Below are positions 56,980 through 64,000 of a stretch of 64,000 bases of DNA, piece after piece. Under the pieces are notes generated by a model. It searched no databases. It worked only from the letters and a program-made list of their open reading frames with translations, and was not told the origin of the DNA. Origin of the DNA: Poa pratensis (taxonomy: Eukaryota; Streptophyta; Magnoliopsida; Poales; Poaceae); assembly GCA_947311845.1 (NCBI GenBank), contig CAMZMU010000062.1, forward strand, positions 52,449,365 through 52,513,364, given 5' to 3'. The position numbers were made by a program, and so were the translations under genes. Position 1 is the stretch's first letter; each line of letters opens with the position of its first letter.

Positions 56980-57292
56980 CAAACGGAGCTTGGCTCTGAT
57001 GGTTGGGTTCCCTGTGGTGGAACCAGCCCACCCAGGTTCAAGTCCTAGACTTGGCATGGGCATTTGCATTTACCTGGATTTATTCCAGGTTTATCCGGCG
57101 CTATTCTTTCAGTGGTAGGTGACGTGCCCGTCAACAGCGAGGCGCCTGTGGTGACTTCGTCAACCTCAAGATCTGCCGGCTCAGTCCTTCAGAGGTGCTC
57201 ATAGGGGTAGGGTGTGCGTGTGTGCGTTCATAGGGGTGAGTGTACGTGCGTATTTGTGAGCGTCTGTGTTGTACTGTGTTCTCAAAAAAAAA
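56980..57292 (+). mobile_element. SINE resembling Au
   Basis: A perfect 15-bp duplication ATTAGTCCTACTATG (56965-56979, 57293-57307) flanks a 313-bp insert. The 5' part has Pol III-like boxes (TTGGCTCTGATGG and GGTTCAAGTCC). The 3' part is the GTGTGCGTTCATAGGGGTGA / GTGAGCGTCTGTGTTGTACT type ending I associate with Triticeae Au SINEs, then TTCTC and an A tail. The near-perfect TSD implies recent insertion. It is longer than the short Au forms I recall, so the name is tentative. Confidence 0.82.
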
Positions 57293-57307
57293 ATTAGTCC
57301 TACTATG

Positions 57308-59084
57308 TGATAGGCTTATGCTGCTTCGCCATGGACTCCTTGCTGAAAGACCCATGCATGTCGCAAGTCAATTTAGGACTGACACGAGTCAGTAGCCCGT
57401 GTCGATCATCTGGCCGTGTGAAACCTGGCGCAGCTGTTTTCAAAGTTTCCGGCTTGGTAATTGATCTCTCGTTTCTGTTTTTGGTTTATCAATGTGCCGT
57501 GCGAAATTGTGGGTTTTCTGCGAGCATACTATCCTGGAGTAAGCTAACTAATCGATGATCACACGCGTATGGTAGAGAGCCGTAGACTAGAGAGAGAGGA
57601 CACGAGGTACAGCCGAGGTGGAAAAGCGGCTTGGTGGAGTGTTCTTCGCTTTCGTGCTCTCACGGATCCAGCAGCACAAGTGGCAAGCCAACACGCATGG
57701 ACGCTCTGACCAAGTCTCACTCTGTCTGAACAGCGTTCTTCGAGTGATTTGAACAGCTTAACTCACTATCGTGGATCAGCATCGCTGAGTAAAAGCTTAT
57801 GCTCGTACTGTCTGACGAACATACAAACGCGTTTCATCTGTCCCGCAGGCGTCCTCCAGCAGCCGGCCGGCCGGCCGGAGTTTAACCGGCAGGCAAGGAC
57901 GGTACTACTGCGTCCTAGGCCACATCAATTCAATTCTCCGGATGGGGACTGGACTGAAGATTGGCCCGAGCACATGCGTGTACGTATATATCGGTTTGAC
58001 CAAGTCTTTCTGGCAGAGCTAGCTAGGCCGATATGGCACCGCCGTTGACAGCAGAATTCAGACGACATGGAGGGGACTCCGTGACCTAGCTACGAGCCTG
58101 AACAGCAGCAACAGCAGGCCAGCAGCAGATCTAGTGCTCTGCTGCTTCATGTTCTCCGTTTTCTTTCGGCCATGTGCGACGAGTAAATAGCCATGCATGA
58201 GGGACATAATCTGTAGCAACCCCGGATCACATGAGTCTACATGCTTCTAAATGCAGCATTTCCGGAATTGTCACGACGAGATTTCATCAACATGGCCAAC
58301 AGAAAGTAGACTAGTAGGTTTCTCAAAAAAAAAAATAGACTAGTGGAAATTGGAAACCCTAGGATTGTAAGGCCTCCTTGATTCGCATGATAGAAAAACG
58401 CAGGGATAGTAAAGGTAAAGGATTCTTTAAAAGAGTCAGTGAATTGTTCGACCATTCTAAATTGGCCAAAGTAAAGCACAAACCCCGCCTGAATTTGAGG
58501 TTTGGTCGATTTATCAATCCATCAATTTTTAAACATATTTGTGACGCTGGGCGGAGGTGGTATATCAAATGTGAAATGAACAACTCTCCAATTAAATAGA
58601 AAGGCTATAAATAAATGTTTTATAAACTAATCATAATCATATTTCTTACACCCATTCCAATGTCTCTTCGCTTGGTTATCTTTGGTCAGTAGAACTTTCT
58701 TGTGTAAAAAACACATAAAGATCTTTACCTTTAGATGTACTTTCAATTCACATAAGTATTTACGTAAAAAACTAGTGTGACCATTCATATAGTTCCCCGT
58801 ATGTGGACAAATTCCATCGAAAAACGCCCGACTCCTCAGAAAGGTGACTCCTGATCAACCTCTACACTAGATACAACTACTGAAGCCACTTATGACTAGA
58901 AAAGACACGCCTCAAACAAAATATTAGGCGGGACCTCATATAAAACATTAGCGGCAATAACATGTTTATGTCGCACAACATGATACACTGATGGATATTG
59001 TTTGGACAATGAGTATCATCTAGCCAAGTATCTTCTCGAAACATATAGTGCTAAAACCATCGCCTATGAAAAAGAGACTCGGTC
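57308..59084. other. Intergenic with one micro-insertion
   Basis: No gene recognised. TAAGGCCTCCTTGATTCG at 58368 looks like a Tourist-type MITE start without a visible partner end. Confidence 0.35.
58307..58344 (+). repeat. Micro poly(A) insertion with 9-bp direct repeats
   Basis: TAGACTAGT at 58307-58315 and 58336-58344 flanks AGGTTTCTC plus eleven A. The stub ends in the same TTCTC-A(n) junction as the SINE at 56980. Confidence 0.6.
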
Positions 59085-59097
59085 AAAAAATGTCCCT

Positions 59098-60131
59098 ATG
59101 AAAACTCTTCCCCTCCTACTCCCCCGAGCCAGCCCCTTGAGAGTCGTCCGTGGTCGCCGCCGCCCGGCCCGACCCCGGATCTGCTCCAGCGGCGCCGCCG
59201 GCCGGAGTAGAGATGGGAGAGGAGCGCGGTGCATCTCTGTAGTTAGTAGCTTTAGGTTTTGTTTCCTGGTAGTTAGGTCCCTCGTGGCGAGTGGCTTCGT
59301 GCCGTCTTCCTCTTCGTTGCGCCTGCTGTGGTGCCTCCCGAGCGGCGTCCACAGAGCTGGGAAGCCTCCTCCCGGCGTCGATCCATGGTGGTTCGAGTGG
59401 TGTGGGGGTGGATCTAAAGGCGGCTGCTTGAATAAGCTCGAAGATCGGCCGGATCTTGTTGATTTGGTCTCTCCTTTTCACCCCTCTGCAGGTCTCCGTG
59501 GTGGAGAAGGAAGTTGGGGTGAGGAGGATATGGCTTCGCTGGTGGTCCTCTGGCCGGCGGTGGTCGCGGGGGAGGAGCTGGTGAAGCTCGGTGTTCTGGT
59601 TTCGTCCGGTCCACCCTCTGCTCCTGCGCTCCGGCCGGCCGTGGCGGCGAGGGGAGCTGCCGGTGCTGGAGGGTGTCTCCGTTTTGGTGGTGCAGGTGTT
59701 GGGCGTTGTCTCCTGCGGCGAGCCGACTCCGGCCGGCCATGGTGGCTCGGGGAGTGGCGTTTGGAGACGGCGGCTCGTGGCGGCTGGCCTCGGCGATGTC
59801 TCCGTCGGCTGGGAGAAGGGTGGTGCGGTGGAGGTGCTGCTGTGACCGATTCTCGTTCATCGAGTCAAGTAGTCGTCGCGCGGCGGCGGCCGAATCTTGC
59901 GGTCTTCTTCAACAGGAGTGGCGGCTCTTCCACGGCGGCTCGCGGTACGGCGACGGCGGCGTCGGCTAGGCGGGTTGGGTGTGCGGAGGATCTGTTCGTG
60001 TTCGTTCCTGGGAGCTCAGGGTGCTCTGTGCAAGTTTGCAGGGTCCGTTTGTAATTTCTGTTTCTTGTTTGGACCTGTGTGTAATTTGTACTGTGCTCTC
60101 TGTTTCTATGAATCAGATCCTGTCAAAAAAA
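59098..60131 (+). mobile_element. 1.03-kb poly(A) retroposon
   Basis: AAAAAATGTCCCT at 59085-59097 recurs at 60132-60144 after an A run, giving a target duplication and tail. The insert starts GC-rich (CCGCCGCCCGGCCCG type) and ends in a T-rich 3'UTR-like stretch (TTTCTGTTTCTTGTTTGG...ATGAATCAGATCCTGTC). A 350-codon open frame spans it but reads as translated GC-rich non-coding DNA, with no domain. It may be a LINE 5'UTR/3'UTR derivative or a retroposed non-coding transcript. Confidence 0.6.
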
Positions 60132-60144
60132 AAAAAATGTCCCT

Positions 60145-61033
60145 TTAAACTTCATTAGACCTTAAAAGAAGGGAATCTGCAGGTTTTACATGCACTTGAG
60201 ATAAAGTTTTATTCGGAATGTGCTTTTTTGGCAGGTGTTTCTCACACACCAAATTCTCGTTACATAACTGAAAAACCCATTTGCTGAGTTGAAACCTTTT
60301 ATTTTTTTAATCCAAGTACCTCGATACCTAAGCTACATTAACTTTTAGGATGGCAAATAACGCTCCATTTTGTGAACCTATATTATGCATTTCCTTGGTC
60401 CCCTTGTCAAAAGAATCTAGAATCATCATAAAAGTCCATTATTTTATTTACCCCTTTAGATATTTCCCGATAATAAAAACAAACGTCAAAATCGTGTCGA
60501 GTATTTCTAGGTTTTGTCTGTTTTCAAGACAAATAGAAATAAATTTTGAAAATATATGAAATGCATGTAGACATGGTGTTGACTTCTTCGTCCCCAGCGT
60601 TTACTCATGCCCGTTGACCTTGTCGACGCACAGCTAGGCCGGGGAGCATGTTCCGGTGCTCCTCCTTGGTAGACGAAGCAGCTTGTAGAGTACGAGTACC
60701 GACCAATACACCTCGCATATATCCAGTCCGTCCACTGGTCGATCGACGACCTTTCTCATGCGTAGGGTTGGTGCCCAGTGTGTCGTGCACACATTAACTC
60801 CTCCGGATGCTCTACTGCATGTACGCTTAAAGTACCAAGGCAACACGAGCCATTAACTCTACTGCTCCACTTTATTCATGCCTTCCCGCATTGCGTGTGC
60901 TTGCTGTCTCGTCACAGGTCAGGAGGGACTCGGCAGGTTACGCTCGCGAAAAGGCCACTTTCAATGCATCGGACTGGACGGAGGATAAGGGTGTGTTTGG
61001 TATGAGTCATGAGGTAGAATGTGCACTTGAGAC
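60145..61033. other. Intergenic, with a Tourist-like start at its right end
   Basis: GGGTGTGTTTGGTATGAG (60988) resembles a Tourist MITE start; the 2.4-kb Harbinger element landed about 45 bp inside it. Confidence 0.35.
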
Positions 61034-61036
61034 TAA

Positions 61037-63455
61037 GGATGTCTCCAACGGGCCGACGCAACGAGTCCGCGCGCGTCCGTCCCTGTCCGCGCGAGCCAAA
61101 AACACGGCCCAACGGGGTGACGCAAACGGACCGCGGTCCGTTTTTCTGTCCGCCGCGACGCATTCCTGGCCCAAATTTGGGCCACGGATGCGTCGGGCGC
61201 GGACGCGCGGCGGAGCGCAATTGTGCCCTCCTCTGGTCCGCACTTCGGCCTCGGCCTCTCCCAAAACCCCAGTCCACCCCAGTCCACACTCCAGCCCTAG
61301 CCATGGCCGGTGCAGCCGCCGCCGCCGCCTCCGACGCTGGACCTGCCGCCGTCGGCACCGCCTCCGCCGCCGGCCCCGCCGCTGGATGTGCACCCAAAGC
61401 TGCAAATAAACCAAAGAAGGAACTCACCGACGAGCAGAGGGCCGCAGAGACCCTGAAGCGGGGCGACCGGAGGAGGAGGTTGAAGCAGGAGAAGCTCAAC
61501 GCCGCCCAGAAGGCCGCCGCCGTGCCGGAGGACGAATCTGACCTCGTGTCCAGGGCCGCGACCGCTGCCCTCCTCCTGATTGGAATTACCCCGACGGCGG
61601 CCGCGGTCGGTGTGGCGACTGCGGCGGCCAGCTCCAACGCCTCGGCGGCCCGACCGCCAAGGACGAGATCTTCCGCGACGGCACCATCGCCACCGTACGG
61701 GTACCTTCCGGGAACCATGCCGCCGCGGGTTTCCCCTACCTCAGGCGAATCCGCGCCCAGCCCAGTCGAGGTACCTCCACTTGATCTGAACACGCCTACT
61801 ACACCATTGGTCGGACACTCACCGGCGGCGCAGACTGCGGCCGCGCGTGCAGCTGCCCCGGCAGTGGTCGCCCCGGCGCGTAACCTGTTCGGCGAAATGC
61901 CTAGGCCGTCGCCGGGTGACCCCAGGTACTTCGAGGAGGTCCATGATGAAGGGGACGACGTCCTCCAGGACATGATCAGGGACAACAACGAGTACGCCGA
62001 GGACGATTACGATGCCGGCGATGATGGAGTTCCGCCGACCGACCCCGATGTGATCAACATCGACAATGAGCCGGTTTTCGAAGAAGAGCTCGAGACCCAA
62101 GCCCGGGCCATGAAGAGAAAGATGAGCCAAAGGGCGCCTCATTCACGGCCGAGGAAGACGTGCTCATTTGCGAGTCCTGGATCGAGGTTGGAACCAACCA
62201 AATTCTCGGGCCGAGCAAAGAGGGTCGGCATATTGGGGGCAGTTCACCAAGCGCTACAATGAGTGTAGAATCCTTCCGCCCAATAACATTCAAACGCACC
62301 AGACCGAGGTATCTATCTCCAAGAGGTGGCTCCACATACAAGCGGAGACGAGCAAGTTTTGCGGCTCCGTTGAAAATGTTCAAGCCCGGCCAGCAAGTGG
62401 CTTCGGAGTGAATGGACATGTGAGTTTTGTGGCTCCTCTTCCCTTCTTTGGTGCAATTTGTATGCCCAGGTGCTGCAAACATTGGAAATTATTTTGGTTA
62501 CTATAAATTTGTATGCCCAGGTGTTGCAAGCTTCGGAAACCTTCAAGAGGCAATACAAGAAGGCCTTCACCTTGACCCATTGCTACCGGGCACTCAAGGA
62601 CCAGCAGAAATGGAAGGCCCTCTACGCCTCCCTCAAAAATGGTGGACAACCCCTTGATAAGGGAGAGGACACAACGGAAAAGGAAGGGAGGCCAATGGGG
62701 AAGAACAACTCGAAGGCCGAGTTGAAACGAGATGCAACAACCCTTGCATTGCAAGAGACATTGAACGGGTTCCTAACCCAAAAGGACAAGGCTGCCGACA
62801 AGAAGGAGGAGAGGAGAGAAAAGGAACGCCTAGAGAGAGAGACGGCTTCCAAGCTCTTCTTCGAATTGCAGAAGAAGAGAATCGACATAGAAGAAGAAAA
62901 CGCCCGGACAAGAGCAAGGGAAGCCGATGCAAGAGCCAAGGAGGCCGAGGCTAGGGCCATGGAGGCCGAGGCAAAAGCAAAGGACATTGAGCTCGCCCTA
63001 CGCCAAGAGGAGGCCAGGATCATGGAGATGGATCTCTCGGCCTTCACCCCTACGAAGAAGGCCTACTACCTCAAGAAGCAAAGGTACTACATGGACCGAG
63101 ATTGATCGTTTTATTTATGTTGCATGCCGGTGTTGAACTATGGCCGATATGGCCGGAAAAACATGGCCGATGGCCGGAATTTGTAATATTTTAGGCATGT
63201 ATGCAGACATGGCCCTATGAGGCCAGGATTATGTTTTATTTTATATTCATATGCTTGCTATTTGTTGTATTGTGATCACAATGGCCGAAAATGATCAAAA
63301 ACCCTGGCCGGGGGCGGACTCGATGCGTCGGCCCCGTTGGGCGCAGTGGCCGGAAAGGGACGGACCTGGGCCGGACGCGCGTCCTTTTGCCGACGCAAAC
63401 GGACCAAACGCGGACCAAACGCGCGTCCGTTTGCGTCGCCCCGTTGGAGACATCC
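61037..63455 (+). mobile_element. PIF/Harbinger element carrying ORF1 only (2.4 kb)
   Basis: TIRs GGATGTCTCCAACGGG(C/G)CGACGCAA are inverted at both ends, flanked by an exact TAA duplication (61034-61036, 63456-63458): the PIF/Harbinger signature. The interior encodes the Myb/SANT-like ORF1 but no DDE transposase, so it needs a transposase in trans; a transposase scrap of this superfamily lies at the far left of the window. Confidence 0.88.
61303..63105 (+). pseudogene. Harbinger ORF1 (Myb/SANT-like with NAM-associated C-terminus), broken
   Basis: Starts MAGAAAAAASDAGPA at 61303. An Ala/Pro-rich N-terminus and an acidic linker (DNNEYAEDDYDAGDD) precede the Myb-like part, which begins in frame +1 near 62130 (GASFTAEEDVLICESW) and shifts again near 62200 (RGSAYWGQFTKRYNE). 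After a short GT-AG-like interval with a 53-bp tandem duplication (62457-62545), the C-terminal domain resumes (FTLTHCYRALKDQQKWKALY) and ends in a long charged coiled coil to 63105. In Harbinger/Ping systems ORF1 binds DNA and helps import the transposase. At least two frameshifts make this copy defective. Confidence 0.75.
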
Positions 63456-63458
63456 TAA

Positions 63459-64000
63459 TTCTCGTGTTTGGTAAGAAACTGGAACCGGAATCCACACGTT
63501 CCATGGAATGGCATATTCCCCTCAGATTCGGAATTTGGTCATTCCACCAAGTCGGTGGAATCACCCCGTTCCGCGTCTCTCTCTCCAACTCTGTCGTCTC
63601 ACACCTCTCTCTCATCCTACCGAAACCTGCTTCTCCCTCGTTTCTACCTCCCGATCTAACCGGAGAAAATGGCGTAGCAGCGCCTGGACGCTCCCGCCGT
63701 CAAGCGCAGCGGCCGCCCGGCCACGCTCCACCGCCCCTCCTCGCAAACAGCCGCTTCCCGCTCCCCGCTCCTCAACTTCCTGTGGCGCAACGCGGGACGC
63801 TCCTGCCGGCGAGCAAAGCGGCTGCCCGGGCCGCTGCCAAGCGGTGGCTGACCGTGCGCGCCGCCGGGTCGCTCGGGCTGTTCTCGCTGCTGCGCACAAG
63901 CTCCTCACGCTGTTTCTATTTGTCGTCCACATCAACACCGGTGTTTGGTGAGGTTCTGCCTGGGATGTTAATTGCTAATCAATTGCTAATCGTACCAAGT
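63459..64000. other. GC-rich flank at the window edge
   Basis: Continues the Tourist-like sequence (GTGTTTGGTAAGAAACTGGA), then C/T-rich 5'UTR-like DNA and a GC-rich frame with a stop directly after ATGGCG (63669-63677). Possibly a gene fragment cut by the window end; no domain recognised. Confidence 0.3.

Noticed and set aside
59002..60054. 350-codon ORF on the + strand
   Set aside because: It starts left of the retroposon's target duplication and runs through GC-rich non-coding DNA; composition-driven open frame without domain.

Overview
This window looks like nuclear DNA of a Triticeae grass (wheat, Aegilops or barley lineage). Plant-type split genes with GT-AG introns sit among nested Triticeae transposons: LTR elements of the TGATACGTCTC type, Stowaway MITEs with CTCCCTC ends and TA target sites, a SINE resembling Au, Harbinger and Mutator relatives, and a 288-bp SMART/TRIM. 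Nothing bacterial, organellar or viral-particle-like was seen. About 16 kb (14.0-30.9 kb) is a gene island; most of the rest is repeats.

Genes of the host plant. (1) 14041-15185 (+), three short exons, an 89-residue secreted precursor ending in a PSY-type tyrosine-sulfated peptide motif. (2) 17575-18123 (-), a single-exon RING-H2 ubiquitin ligase resembling MPSR1, whose promoter carries two strong heat-shock elements. (3) 20114-24303 (+), nine exons, a DCN1-like cullin-neddylation protein of the AAR3 group, with an apparent frameshift near its C-terminus. (4) 25257-30702 (-), ten exons, a 584-residue CSLA glucomannan 4-beta-mannosyltransferase, convergent with gene 3. (5) 51458-51538 (+), tRNA-Leu(CAG). 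A possible sixth is a 48-codon secreted-peptide ORF at 35787-35933 (-). The four protein genes share no pathway; they look like ordinary neighbours in a syntenic block.

Repeats left of the island (1-13.8 kb): a PIF/Harbinger transposase scrap; a short non-autonomous Copia-like LTR element (about 1318-3097, minus); a Stowaway MITE; a LINE fragment split by a young 6.3-kb non-autonomous Gypsy-like element (4331-10641, minus); a 207-bp foldback; and a Pack-MULE-like element (12316-13703) that carries a broken armadillo-repeat gene fragment between TIRs and a 10-bp target duplication.

Repeats right of the island (31-64 kb): a Harbinger-like element with its own ORF; a DUF4283-like relic; a hAT MITE with 8-bp duplication; a solo LTR of Sabrina type; a GRF zinc-finger pseudogene interrupted by a 9.8-kb gag-only LTR element (40085-49856) with a perfect AAGTG duplication; a short-LTR Copia-like element (54469-56659) that itself holds a complete SMART element; a SINE with a 15-bp duplication; a 1.03-kb poly(A) retroposon; and a 2.4-kb ORF1-only Harbinger element.

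The most unusual pattern is a scatter of very small insertions (about 14-22 bp) that end in poly(A) and are flanked by 9-18 bp direct repeats. They look like extremely 5'-truncated LINE/SINE retroposition events and occur at about six sites. Exon boundaries were read by eye from splice signals and reading-frame continuity. Family assignments are from recognition of motifs, without any database search.
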